Of a stretch of DNA of 64,000 nt, positions 30,501-38,740 are shown in pieces. Within the stretch, counting starts at the first letter, position 1. Every line of letters begins with the position of its first letter. The notes beneath the pieces were generated by a model, which searched no databases, was not told the DNA's origin, and saw nothing but the letters and a program-made list of their open reading frames with translations. The translations under genes and the position numbers were made by a program. The DNA is from UBA9647 sp049522195 (GTDB taxonomy: Bacteria > Bacteroidota > Ignavibacteria > UBA10030): contig JBEKOB010000002.1 in the NCBI GenBank assembly GCA_049522195.1, positions 62,001 through 126,000 on the forward strand. The letters run 5' to 3'.

Positions 30501-32279
30501 CTTAGTCACGATGCTCTCGACATGTTGAACCTGCGGGAATCCTGGGGAAAGCAAATCGCTGCAAGGACAACGCCGACGAAGGGAGCCGATCTGTACCGGC
30601 ACATTGCCTGGCAGGTGACGGGAAACAAATCTTATCTTGAGCACTACTATGCAGACCAGGCAGAATCGTCGGCGCTCAGGGAATACATCAACACCGAGGG
30701 ATCGCTCTGGAGCGACCGGGTTTTCGCGGCGAACCGGGAATTGCAGCGCTCAAGGTTGGGAGGAGTCGCGCTTGTCCGTGGTGCCATTCATTCTGGTCAT
30801 GCCGTGAGCTGGAAGTTCAAAGCCCCCGCTACAGAACAGAGCGTTGCAATCCTCATTCCGGAAGCGACTCCTTCCGATATCAAAATTATCGCATACAACC
30901 TTGATCAGAAGCCGGTTGAAGCAACGATGACGCTCTGGAATACAGAGCCCGGTACGTGGGTGCTTGTGCAGGGGCTCGATTTGAATGGTGATGAGGCAAT
31001 CGACACGACGCTTTCAAAGCAGACAATCACCCTTGAGCGAAGCAAGAGTGTCCAGATCACCTTTGCTCCGCGCACAACAACCATCCTTGCGTTACGGCTA
31101 CAATCGAAATCAACTCCCTACTCCATGCGCCCCGATCTTGGGATTGGAAGGGAAGACGTCGTCCTTGAGGGAAACACCGTGCGGGTCAAGGTGCACAGTC
31201 TTGGCTCTGTGGAAACATCGCCAACGACGGCCGCAGTCATTCATGACAGAAGGGTAATCGCTTCAGCCCGAGTGCCAGCCATCCCAGCGCCCATTGATCT
31301 CACGCCAAAATGTGTTGATGTCATCATTCCACTGCCTCCGGGGGTGAAAGCTGAAGACTGCAGTGTGGAGATCGATCCGGAAAACAGCATGAACGAAATC
31401 ACACTCAATAACAACCGCGTTGATCTACAGAAGACAGATCCGACAAAGACCTTAGGCGCGCGAAGCGACCAGGTCGTCGGTCTTGCCAACAAGCCGCGCC
31501 CCGAGCATATTGCCTTCAATGTCTCGGATCCTGTCGCGGTGGCAAAGTGGTATTGCGATAACCTGGGGATGAAAATTCTTCGCAAGAGCGCCCCTCCCGC
31601 AACAACACACTTTATAGCCGACTCCGCTGGGACGATGACGCTTGAACTTTACAGAAATGAGAAAGGCCCAATCCCGGATTACTCATCGATCAGCCATATT
31701 TCAATGCACCTTGCTTTCACCGTTGATGATGTGAGCGAAGTGAAAACCCGATTTCTGGCGGTGGGCGCAAAGCTGGCAGAAGACATCGTCACCACACCAT
31801 CCGGTGACCGAATTCTCATGCTGCGCGATCCATGGGGTCTTCCTCTCCAGTTTACGGTGCGGGTGTCCCCCATGCTGAAGTCGGGGGGCCTTCGGTTCGA
31901 ACATCTCGCGTTGAACGTCGCTGATCCGCAGAGCGTGGCAAACTGGTACGTTGAAAACCTGGGGATGAAGGTGGTCAGGCAAGGCGGCCCACCTTCGTTC
32001 ACGCATTTTACTGCAGATGATGGAACACATATGATGATCGAACTCTCAACCAACACGACGGCGCCCATCCTGGACTTGTCGAAGTTTAACACCGTGTCAC
32101 TCCACTTCGCGTTTATCGTAGAGGATGTCCGATCATTGCGGACGGGCTTGATTGAGGCGGGAGCAACGCTGGCGGAGGAGATTCGCGAAACCAACGCAGG
32201 CGACCAAGTGCTCGTCTTGAGGGATCCGTGGGGTCTTCCGATTCAGTTCATCAAACGCACCGAAGCGCTGCTGAAGTAG
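27561..32279 (+). CDS. Giant secreted LamG-CARDB-VOC-VOC protein
   Basis: A 1572-residue exported protein (signal peptide MSRSSAYCIVLLLLAPLGAV...). Residues about 35-255 are a LamG jelly roll (WIHLALTWDETVGIRFFVDGK, IDEVRIYDRMLS). Residues about 290-660 are beta-rich. Residues about 680-1080 are helical, toroid-like, with GGGLSDDDDLTNCWPG and HEEGIEAQTQ, resembling polysaccharide-processing (alpha/alpha) barrels; I cannot name a family. A CARDB-like Ig domain spans about 1190-1290 (SVEIDPENSMNEITLNNN). Two VOC domains end it (about 1312-1430 and 1443-1560), each with a His near its start and DPWGLP then Q where the family's metal-binding Glu usually lies. Function is unknown; carbohydrate processing is likely. 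Confidence 0.72.
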   Translation: MSRSSAYCIVLLLLAPLGAVSQAQSKIPTKTPEPGLLFYLSGDHGFNADYSAGGTPAPNFLQNVKIIPDGAKGPGFACEDKQLMSYWAPGNIYAERGTLSFFWRSREPVGKTEFPIFRVGYADHSSWDMVWLRIDYNGHGFDAFVTDVNLSRVRISYSLSPFPRPEQWIHLALTWDETVGIRFFVDGKQIAQKDSVVVLYAGLDQFGPHSRIISPVQVQSAYNFQRGGDIDEVRIYDRMLSPENIARLAKGGTAGEVPVLIRNLQDARWKSEWRLRYGWNLDLPPYLDQPFTRVRKVEIQNAYDLKRWWWKGIDGIRETTWPGVYNRSRLPGRNDYFQLPDWDCYSLSGKSITFFMPDETWNHLEISGGAWGTMTLAASNESKQEPDTRELFARPKGQEKTVHRLLKPEFGGRLQFKNEVQETPIGELSAYNVEAGSEPHGLCTLRYCLNGGLESTSNEVQPLMKFVNGRFLPDERSAMIALPGAWLREEQRRAPEKHLPLVHIFVPYDSRSAMPADVSPDSSYAWEKINGGLDGVAIDLPALDLKPIDGNLIPFNIQIKDPLWPSRTMLDFSFSVKPGEARTLWLDTRDRILPKGKSLYLTIASASPDFGPNTLEGAQIRLVFKAWKEAYREHVQDRFSQVRDNYAFLVEERPDDPRFNLYNRFESDVNDLLTVDPKHYPGQNYWYDIDHNHRKPLFVQPSVPDGIPAWAFRQIEDLRYFNRFVLWWIDNRQIQDGELGGGLSDDDDLTNCWPGAALMGCEPEKISNAVLRMLDAIYENGMFTGGLSTIQTDGLHAHEEGIEAQTQAMLVDYGSPKQVERMMETVRALDEKLILKNKAGHRHFRSSYFSGTKIADEGIWEWSLQQQEYLLMEPVLTLAEFNGNPRARQLAIDVADGLLAHARKDSKGKIVLDSEINFSSDSTRPSPLGTKGMLASSMGDGATISTSSAALQLLWGVYRMTGENMYLQPLLDLGDGVLGLLSHDALDMLNLRESWGKQIAARTTPTKGADLYRHIAWQVTGNKSYLEHYYADQAESSALREYINTEGSLWSDRVFAANRELQRSRLGGVALVRGAIHSGHAVSWKFKAPATEQSVAILIPEATPSDIKIIAYNLDQKPVEATMTLWNTEPGTWVLVQGLDLNGDEAIDTTLSKQTITLERSKSVQITFAPRTTTILALRLQSKSTPYSMRPDLGIGREDVVLEGNTVRVKVHSLGSVETSPTTAAVIHDRRVIASARVPAIPAPIDLTPKCVDVIIPLPPGVKAEDCSVEIDPENSMNEITLNNNRVDLQKTDPTKTLGARSDQVVGLANKPRPEHIAFNVSDPVAVAKWYCDNLGMKILRKSAPPATTHFIADSAGTMTLELYRNEKGPIPDYSSISHISMHLAFTVDDVSEVKTRFLAVGAKLAEDIVTTPSGDRILMLRDPWGLPLQFTVRVSPMLKSGGLRFEHLALNVADPQSVANWYVENLGMKVVRQGGPPSFTHFTADDGTHMMIELSTNTTAPILDLSKFNTVSLHFAFIVEDVRSLRTGLIEAGATLAEEIRETNAGDQVLVLRDPWGLPIQFIKRTEALLK

Positions 32280-32309
32280 AACCCCCTGGTCGAAAAGCGG
32301 AATGCGCAG

Positions 32310-32482
32310 CGAGAAATCCGAAACACGAAATCCTAAATCCTAAACAAATCCCAAATATAAAATACGAAAATCCGAAGGAGACTCTATTTTTTGGTTTATG
32401 ACTCTTCGGATTTGTTTCGAATTTCGAGATTAGGGTTTCGTATTTCCCTCGTATTTCGATATTAGGATTTCGGATTTAGAGC
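32310..32482. repeat. Second inverted pair of ATCCGAAA-vocabulary repeats
   Basis: This fills the gap between two convergent genes. Left arm (about 32312-32377): GAAATCCGAAACACGAAATC, TAAATCCTAAACAAATCCC, AATACGAAAATCCGAAGG. Right arm (about 32404-32480) has the reverse complements: CTTCGGATTTGTTTCG, GGGTTTCGTATTTCC, TTAGGATTTCGGATTTAGA. The same words occur at 21600-21722. The imperfect long hairpin may end transcription from both sides. Confidence 0.75.
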
Positions 32483-32501
32483 CAGTCTCGTACAGCCGCT
32501 C

Positions 32502-33074
32502 TTAGAAACGGTTCCAGACGATGCGATCACCGACGGAGATTTTGTGCCGGTCCGTATAGCCCGCATTCACCTCAATGACGAACTGTGCAGGCTTTGACGA
32601 CGCATAGGATTGTTCAGAGTACGGGGTCGTGTTCTTGTGAATGGTAACGATCTCATCTTTGCTGTTCACGAAAATCATGTCCAGCGGAAGCACGGTATTC
32701 TTCATCCAGAAGGCCCTCGTCTCATCCGCCTCGAAGATAAACAGCATCCCTTGATTCTCCGTGAGCTTGTCGCGATACATCAGCCCAAGCTGGCGCTTTG
32801 ACTCATCCTGCGCGAGTTCAACGTCGATTGCGGAGAGAAAATCCTGTTTTCCGGTCTGGAAACGAACTTCACCCTGTTTCACAAATTCGTACACCCCCGT
32901 CTGCGTCGTTGTGGTTGATGGCTGTGTGATAGGTGCGGGCTTGTTGGATGGCTGATATGTCAGGACCGCGATCAGCGCAAGGATGAGAACAACGGTGCCG
33001 GTGACGGCGGCGATGGATTTTGTATTCCTCTTCTGCGGGCGTGGAGCCTCAGCCGGCTTCTGTTTCTTACTCAT
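32502..33074 (-). CDS. DUF192 family membrane-anchored protein
   Basis: A 190-residue protein with one N-terminal membrane helix (about 22-42, SIAAVTGTVVLILALIAVL) after a lysine-rich cytoplasmic start, a Thr/Gln-rich spacer, and a DUF192 domain (about 65-188): ELAQDESKRQLGLMYRD, ENQGMLFIF, AFWMKNTVLPLDMIFVN and VIEVNAGYTDRHKISVGDRI. DUF192 proteins are exported small beta-barrel domains of unknown function. It is last in a leftward run after TIGR03546 and TIGR03545. Confidence 0.9.
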   Translation of the reverse strand: MSKKQKPAEAPRPQKRNTKSIAAVTGTVVLILALIAVLTYQPSNKPAPITQPSTTTTQTGVYEFVKQGEVRFQTGKQDFLSAIDVELAQDESKRQLGLMYRDKLTENQGMLFIFEADETRAFWMKNTVLPLDMIFVNSKDEIVTIHKNTTPYSEQSYASSKPAQFVIEVNAGYTDRHKISVGDRIVWNRF

Positions 33075-33108
33075 GAGGTTTGTTTCCTGTCGGAGAGTTA
33101 TTGCGTTT

Positions 33109-34953
33109 CTAGTTCTTGAAGAGGCCCTTCAGGGCATCCTGGAGCCCCTTCTTCTTTGCCTGATCGATGCGGGCGTCGAGTTCCTTCTTTTTCCCGTCGA
33201 GCAAAGAAAGGTTTTGATTCACCAGAGACTCATAGGAACGCAGCGGCGACAGCGCGTCCTCCTTCTTCTGGTTAAAGATCTTGTCAAATTCCGCCCTCTT
33301 GTCCGCTATGACCTGGTTCACCTTCGCGCGGATATCGTTCTGCAGCCGGGCGAGTTCATCGCCGATGACCTTTTTTGTCCGGGCTGCCAGCTGGTCGTCA
33401 AGGTCGGTGCTGAGTGCCACATTGAGCGGGCCACCGGTGTTCCACATGCGAAGCCCCACATTGAAACCGGTAATTGAGGCGAGAACCTCGCGTGTGATTC
33501 GCTCAACATCATTTTGAGGCGCCCGGTCGAAGACGAGCGAAAGATCATGGAACACCAGCTTTAAATTTGCATCAAATTGGTCACCGGGCACCGAGGCATC
33601 AGCGGAGACATTGATCCTTGTCTTTGTAATTCGGGAAGGGACAAAATCGGCCTGGCCGAAGGCGATGTCGGTCTCCGGGATGTCCGATGCGGTTACCTTA
33701 TACTTGTCGATGGGGATGTCGGGCCTGCGGTCAAAGGATGCGTCGATCGTAAAGCTGCCGCCCCCCGCCTTTGAGCCGGCAAGCGCGATCGTGAGAGGAA
33801 GTCCGGTCAGGCGCTGGTTGGCGGAAACGTTCTTGACCTCCCCCTTCGCGTAGAAATATTCCGGGTTCTGATTCTTGTCCTCACCTCCCGAAATGGCGAT
33901 CTTCTTTATCCACCACTTTGGGTAGGACTGCTCGACAGGAAACGATATGTCCTGTCCCTTGAAGCGGGGCGGCTTTTCGTTGGCTGGTTTTGAAGTATAT
34001 TTTGGAATGTTCGTGCGTGCAAGATCAGCGTACGATATGTACGTGTTCACCTTCTGAAGAATCTCTCTTCCCAGCAAAAGCTTCGCGATTCCCTGAGTGC
34101 TGAGATCCGGAAGCCGGGCAAGCCGCTTCACTGTTTCATAATCAGCTTTCGCGAGGTCATCGATGGCGCCCGCAGAAGCGTAAAGACGATTGATTTGGTC
34201 GGTGACGGCTGTGCGGCGATTCTTGAAGGTCTCGTTGAGATCCATCAGCCCCTTGTATGCATTGTTCGCGTTGCCGAGAGCGGCCGTGATGCTTTCAACA
34301 GTCTTGAGTTCGTTGACATTGATGGCCACGATGTTCGATCGAATTTCAGATATCCGTTGCTTTGATTTCTCAATATCGTTCAATGTCGATTGCCATTGCT
34401 GGCTTGCCTCCTGCACCCGGCGTTTCAGCGTATCGATGTATTGAACGGATCGAAGATTCTGTACGTTCAGAAGGCTATCGATCTTTAGTTCCTTGCGAAT
34501 CTTGCTGATATCGAACACCGGAGCTTTTTGAGGTTCGTTCGTCAGAGAGGCGGTTGCGCCCGAAAGGAGTGACGGTTCACTTGGCTTCGGTGGTGGTTTC
34601 GGCAGTGATCCGTCGGTGGAGCGCTTCGTCCCCAGCACGAGCCCATTCACCTCCATTGTTTCGATGATGTACTTTCCTCGCAGCAATTGCCCAAAGTTCA
34701 GAGCGAACCGGACATTGCCCGTCTCAAAAACGTTCTTCCATCGATCATGCGCATTTGCCACCTGAAGGCGTGAGAATTCAATCGCGATGGGTGACAAGGA
34801 AACCCTGAGATTATCGATCTCGACCTTTGCGCCCACAACGGCCTCGCCGGTCGATTCGAGACCGGACTCGACCCAGCGATCTATAAACAGATAGACAACG
34901 AGGCAAAGAACAACAAGAGGAATGAATATGAAGTATACAAATTTCTTGCGCAT
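33109..34953 (-). CDS. TIGR03545-like (AsmA-related) envelope protein
   Basis: A 614-residue protein with one N-terminal membrane helix (FIFIPLVVLCLVVYLF), an AsmA-like start (GAKVEIDNLRVSLSPIAIEFSRLQVA; GNVRFALNFGQLLRGKYIIETMEVNGLVLG), a long coiled-coil middle (about 160-300) and a beta-rich C-terminal half ending in another coiled coil. This pattern matches the TIGR03545 family, which is normally paired with TIGR03546, exactly as here with only two bases between. A role in outer-membrane lipid or envelope assembly is suggested by the AsmA likeness. Confidence 0.82.
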   Translation of the reverse strand: MRKKFVYFIFIPLVVLCLVVYLFIDRWVESGLESTGEAVVGAKVEIDNLRVSLSPIAIEFSRLQVANAHDRWKNVFETGNVRFALNFGQLLRGKYIIETMEVNGLVLGTKRSTDGSLPKPPPKPSEPSLLSGATASLTNEPQKAPVFDISKIRKELKIDSLLNVQNLRSVQYIDTLKRRVQEASQQWQSTLNDIEKSKQRISEIRSNIVAINVNELKTVESITAALGNANNAYKGLMDLNETFKNRRTAVTDQINRLYASAGAIDDLAKADYETVKRLARLPDLSTQGIAKLLLGREILQKVNTYISYADLARTNIPKYTSKPANEKPPRFKGQDISFPVEQSYPKWWIKKIAISGGEDKNQNPEYFYAKGEVKNVSANQRLTGLPLTIALAGSKAGGGSFTIDASFDRRPDIPIDKYKVTASDIPETDIAFGQADFVPSRITKTRINVSADASVPGDQFDANLKLVFHDLSLVFDRAPQNDVERITREVLASITGFNVGLRMWNTGGPLNVALSTDLDDQLAARTKKVIGDELARLQNDIRAKVNQVIADKRAEFDKIFNQKKEDALSPLRSYESLVNQNLSLLDGKKKELDARIDQAKKKGLQDALKGLFKN

Positions 34954-34955
34954 GT

Positions 34956-35480
34956 CTATGATGCTAGATTTTTGATTCTGTCATACCACTGCACAAGGGT
35001 GCTCTTGCTGATCACCCGATAGATTTTCCACTTCTCGATTCTTGTATGGAGATGCGCTCGGTAGGCGAGCACAAATTGTCTCATGCCAAAATAGACAGGA
35101 AGAAAGAAAACGAGACTGATCAGCAGGCTTCCTAAGACAACCGTGTTGTTGAAACGCGTCAATGGTACGATGGGGGCATTGTACAGGCTGGCCCAGAGTG
35201 CCCGCAACGCAGAAATGTCGGCGAGAAAGAAGTATCCGACCGCATGAATGAGTGGATCGAACAGATATGCGATGAGGGCAAAAAGCGTAGCCGAGAGAAG
35301 TGCCGCGCTGAGATTGACGTCAAGGACCAGGATAATCAGCCAGAGGATTAGACCCTGGAGAGTCAGGAACGGCATGAATCCGACCATCGAGCCAAGAGCA
35401 AAGCCCCCCGCAATCTGCCGTGGGGTTTGGCCCGCGCGGAGAATCTGGATAAAGTTTTTGACGATTTGGAGCCAGAACAT
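34956..35480 (-). CDS. TIGR03546 / DUF2062-like membrane protein
   Basis: A 174-residue polytopic membrane protein with about four helices. The opening FIQILRAGQTPRQIAGGFALGSMVGFMPF (seen as separate motifs ILRAGQTPRQIA and GFALGSMVGFMPF) is the DUF2062/TIGR03546 signature. It is the first gene of the three-gene leftward run (TIGR03546, TIGR03545, DUF192), and the next start lies two bases after its stop, so coupling is likely. Confidence 0.85.
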   Translation of the reverse strand: MFWLQIVKNFIQILRAGQTPRQIAGGFALGSMVGFMPFLTLQGLILWLIILVLDVNLSAALLSATLFALIAYLFDPLIHAVGYFFLADISALRALWASLYNAPIVPLTRFNNTVVLGSLLISLVFFLPVYFGMRQFVLAYRAHLHTRIEKWKIYRVISKSTLVQWYDRIKNLAS

Positions 35481-35662
35481 GGCTAGGCGGAAACCGGAGG
35501 TTAATTGGTGAATGGTGACTCTGGTGAAAGATACGGGAAGGTGGGGAGGGATTCAAGACGTGCTGGTGGAGGAACGTTGAATTCTCAACAAGAGTAGACC
35601 GGTCGGGTATTGCGAGAAATGCAGAGGAAACTTGAGAGGTCTTACAAGCTTAGTAGAAAGAA
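35481..35662. repeat. Gap with a TTAATTGGTGA-type repeat
   Basis: In this 182-base gap GGTTAATTGGTGAATGGT (about 35499-35516) matches, at 17 of 18 positions, the repeat coding for the ALDH16 linker at 19984-20001. Nothing else is recognisable here. Confidence 0.65.
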
Positions 35663-36829
35663 TCAGGCTGAACGGAGAGCATTGACAATGTTCAGCCGTG
35701 CCGCGCGCACGGAGGGGAGAAATCCGCCGATGAGTCCCATCAAAAGGGAAAAAAGAAGGGAGGAGACGATAATTGTTGGGGAAAGGGCGAAGGAGAATGC
35801 AAGTTCTGAGAACGAGCTGAAATTGAGTGTCGAAATAGTGAAAAACTGAAGCGTGGACGCGAAAAGGAGGCCCACTCCGCCACCGATCAACGACAGCAGA
35901 AGTGATTCGGTTAGGAACGCTGCCAGCACACTTCGACGGCGGAACCCGAGTGCGCGCAGTGTTCCCACCTCGACGGTCCGGTTCGCCACCGCCGCATACA
36001 TGGTGATCATTGCTCCGATGGTCGCCCCTGCGCTGAAGATCACCGTGATGAAAATCCCGAGGATCCTGATGAATCCCGCCATGAGTTCCGACTGTTCCTC
36101 GAAAAACCGCTTCTCCGTTTTCGCTTCGAACTGTTGCAGTCTCGGTTCTTTGTCGAATGCCGCGGTAAATTCCTTAAACGCCTCCGGCCGGTCAAGACGG
36201 AAGGTGAGCGTCGAATACGCGTTGCGATTGAATGCGTCGAGCAACTGATCTGTGTCGCCCCACATCTCGGAGTCAAAGCCACTTCCGTCTGAATCGAAAA
36301 TGCCTACAACGGTCCAGTTGTCCCCCGCGAAGCGCACAATATCGCCGATCTTCGAACCGGCAAAATGCTTCTCGATCGCCGCTCCGGTGATGAGTTCACG
36401 GGCTCCCCACTTGAACATACGCCCCTCTTTGAGGCGGACCTGCGGCCTGAGGGTGAATGCCTGAGCCGAAACCCCGCGTACCGTGACGTTGCTGAGACCT
36501 CCATCCACCTTGTTGAGATTGATGACGACAACCGGTTCGCCGGAAGCGATGGGTTTTCCATCGGCTGTTTTCGCAATGTGCGGAAGAGTTAGTATGACAT
36601 TTGCCGTTTCCCTGTCGATGATGCTCGAGATCTCTCCATTGGCAGCCTTTCGTGCGACGAGAACATTCTCATCCGAACCGGTTGCAATGAGAGTTTTCTG
36701 AACTCCATACGCCATCATCAGCACGGCCGAGAAAACAAACACGACAAGAGCGATGCCAAGAACCGTAATACCGGTCGTCAATCGGCGGGTTCCCAGATTG
36801 CGGAGAGTATATTTGAGAGGGATCTTCAC
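35663..36829 (-). CDS. ABC transporter permease (FtsX/MacB-like), second subunit
   Basis: A 388-residue permease with the MacB/FtsX topology: one N-terminal helix (about 20-42), a large periplasmic domain (about 45-255) and three C-terminal helices. Typical pieces are LKYTLRNLGTRRLTTGITVLG at the start, NRTVEVGTLRALGFRRRSVL before helix three, and LPSVRAARLNIVNALR at the end. It begins at GTG and is the last of four genes (adaptor, ATPase, permease, permease). Two different permeases suggest a heterodimer. Confidence 0.9.
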   Translation of the reverse strand: MKIPLKYTLRNLGTRRLTTGITVLGIALVVFVFSAVLMMAYGVQKTLIATGSDENVLVARKAANGEISSIIDRETANVILTLPHIAKTADGKPIASGEPVVVINLNKVDGGLSNVTVRGVSAQAFTLRPQVRLKEGRMFKWGARELITGAAIEKHFAGSKIGDIVRFAGDNWTVVGIFDSDGSGFDSEMWGDTDQLLDAFNRNAYSTLTFRLDRPEAFKEFTAAFDKEPRLQQFEAKTEKRFFEEQSELMAGFIRILGIFITVIFSAGATIGAMITMYAAVANRTVEVGTLRALGFRRRSVLAAFLTESLLLSLIGGGVGLLFASTLQFFTISTLNFSSFSELAFSFALSPTIIVSSLLFSLLMGLIGGFLPSVRAARLNIVNALRSA

Positions 36830-36859
36830 TTATTCTTTGCCCACCAAGAATGAGAGCGC

Positions 36860-38020
36860 TTAGCCAACATGTCGCAGCCCGTCAACGATTTTCGTTGTCA
36901 ATGCCCGCTGGATGGGGAAAATCGACGCAACAACACCAACGACGAGAGCCGAAGAGGCAGCCAGAATCACCGTAATTGGCTCGATATTAAAGATCGGGAA
37001 AAACCCTTTTGGTACCGCGGCAGCAAACCCCGCGACAAAGGGGAAGGTGAAGAACAAACCAAGCCCGCCTCCGAGTACAGAGATGAGCATCGACTCCCCA
37101 AGGATCAATCCAACAAGATGTCCGGCTGAAAATCCGAGAGTCTTGAACACGGCGTACTCACGGGTCCGCTCACGGGCGGACATGATCATTGTGTTGCCGA
37201 CCACGAGCATGATGATGCCGATGATGACGAAGGACATGAAATTCATTGCCGTGATGATGGCACTAGCCGCCGCAACGAATCCCTGCTGGAAAGCGCGTTC
37301 GGTCTCTGTTTTTGTTTCCGCGCGCGAATTCTTAAAGAGGCCATCAATCTGATCTGAGATAGTCGCCGACTGTGCCGGGTTGGCAATCCGGACGACATAC
37401 CATCCCACCTCCCCGGCACGACCTGGCGAATCTTTCTTCATCTGTTCGTCAAGATATTGCCAGTGGAAGAACATCTGCGTTGCATCGGTGGTCTTGTCGC
37501 GCGGCTTGTAGATACCACGAACGACAAACCGCCAAGTGCCGGGATAGATATCCCCCTCAATCTGGATGATATCGCCGAGCTTGAAGCCGTACTGTTTCGC
37601 CAGATCAGCACCCACAACGCATGAATTGCGTTCGCGCTTGAAACTCTGAAGCTGTTCCGAGTCGAGCAGAAACTCTGGATAGACATCAAAGAGGGTCTCC
37701 GGGTCGACCGCCATCCGGGCGAAGAACTGGTTCTTGTCGATATAAACGCCCTGAAACCAATTCAAATACGTGACCTGTTCGACGCCGGGAAGTTTCGCGA
37801 CTTGATCCCGGTATGAATAGGGAAGAGGAAAAATGAATGAAACAGCCTGCCGTGTAATAAGGCGGTTTGCGGCTGAGCCCTCCACGCCGGCATACCATGC
37901 GGTGACCACCGTACGGAGTAAGCCAAAGGCCATTACGGCAATGGCAATCGCAAGGATTGTCAGTGTGCTCCGGAGCTTGTGGCGCAGAGCATTTTTGAAT
38001 ATGAGTTTGAAGACTTTCAT
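36860..38020 (-). CDS. ABC transporter permease (FtsX/MacB-like), first subunit
   Basis: A 386-residue permease of the same type as its downstream neighbour but only distantly similar in sequence. It has an N-terminal helix (STLTILAIAIAVMAFGLL), a periplasmic domain with VVGADLAKQYGFKLGDIIQI and VVRGIYKPRDKTTDA, and three C-terminal helices with SARERTREYAVFKTLGFSAG. The ATG lies three bases after the ATPase stop, so translation is coupled. Confidence 0.9.
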   Translation of the reverse strand: MKVFKLIFKNALRHKLRSTLTILAIAIAVMAFGLLRTVVTAWYAGVEGSAANRLITRQAVSFIFPLPYSYRDQVAKLPGVEQVTYLNWFQGVYIDKNQFFARMAVDPETLFDVYPEFLLDSEQLQSFKRERNSCVVGADLAKQYGFKLGDIIQIEGDIYPGTWRFVVRGIYKPRDKTTDATQMFFHWQYLDEQMKKDSPGRAGEVGWYVVRIANPAQSATISDQIDGLFKNSRAETKTETERAFQQGFVAAASAIITAMNFMSFVIIGIIMLVVGNTMIMSARERTREYAVFKTLGFSAGHLVGLILGESMLISVLGGGLGLFFTFPFVAGFAAAVPKGFFPIFNIEPITVILAASSALVVGVVASIFPIQRALTTKIVDGLRHVG

Positions 38021-38023
38021 CGT

Positions 38024-38701
38024 CTAGTCTTGCCGGAACTCCCCTTTATCAAGATGCCGGATGATGTGTGCTTTTTCAGCCGCCCTGGGGTCGTGTGTTA
38101 CCATCACAATCGTTTTCTTGAATTCCCTGTTCAGCCGGTCCAGCAGCGTGAGAATCTCGTCTGCCGATTGCTTATCGAGATCGCCCGTCGGTTCGTCGGC
38201 AACCAGGATTGTCGGATCGGTGGTAATGGCACGCGCAATTGCCACGCGCTGTTCCTGTCCGCCCGAAAGCTGTTTCGGGTAGTGGCGCATCCTGTCATTC
38301 AATCCCACAACCGTCAGCGCGGTTTCCACGTGTTGTCGCCGTTCCTGCTTTGAGAGTGACGTAAGCAACAGTGGCAGCTCGACGTTCTCATACGCCGTAA
38401 GGACAGGAATAAGATTGTAGAATTGAAAGATGAAGCCGACGTTTGAAGCACGCCATTTTGCGAGCCGCGATTCGTTCAACGTCGCAATATCCGTTCCGGA
38501 GACGTTGATGCTTCCTTTGTTCGGTCGATCGATGCCGGCGATGAGATTCAAAAGCGTTGTTTTGCCCGATCCGGACGGGCCCATCAGCGCGAGGAATTCA
38601 CCAGAAGGCACATCGAAAGAGATGTTATTGAGAACGGGGATTTCGAAGCTATCCCGCCAATATGATTTTGAAACGCCCTGTACCCGAATAATTGGATCCA
38701 T
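38024..38701 (-). CDS. ABC transporter ATP-binding protein (LolD/MacB-type)
   Basis: A 225-residue ATPase with Walker [10 protein letters not shown] (41-49), the signature LSGGQ (145-149), Walker [11 protein letters not shown] (165-174) and the switch His in VTHD. The GDLDKQSA stretch after Walker B is typical of the LolD/MacB subgroup. It powers the two permeases downstream. With the upstream adaptor it forms a DevBCA/MacAB-like export or envelope lipid-handling system; the substrate cannot be told from sequence. Confidence 0.95.
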   Translation of the reverse strand: MDPIIRVQGVSKSYWRDSFEIPVLNNISFDVPSGEFLALMGPSGSGKTTLLNLIAGIDRPNKGSINVSGTDIATLNESRLAKWRASNVGFIFQFYNLIPVLTAYENVELPLLLTSLSKQERRQHVETALTVVGLNDRMRHYPKQLSGGQEQRVAIARAITTDPTILVADEPTGDLDKQSADEILTLLDRLNREFKKTIVMVTHDPRAAEKAHIIRHLDKGEFRQD

Positions 38702-38740
38702 ATTCTCTTTCCTGTCCGTCTGATTCTTTCGAACGTGGAG

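Noticed and set aside
21600..32482. ATCCGAAA arrays as a CRISPR array
   Set aside because: Words are short and uneven, there are no equal-length unique spacers, and no cas genes are nearby.
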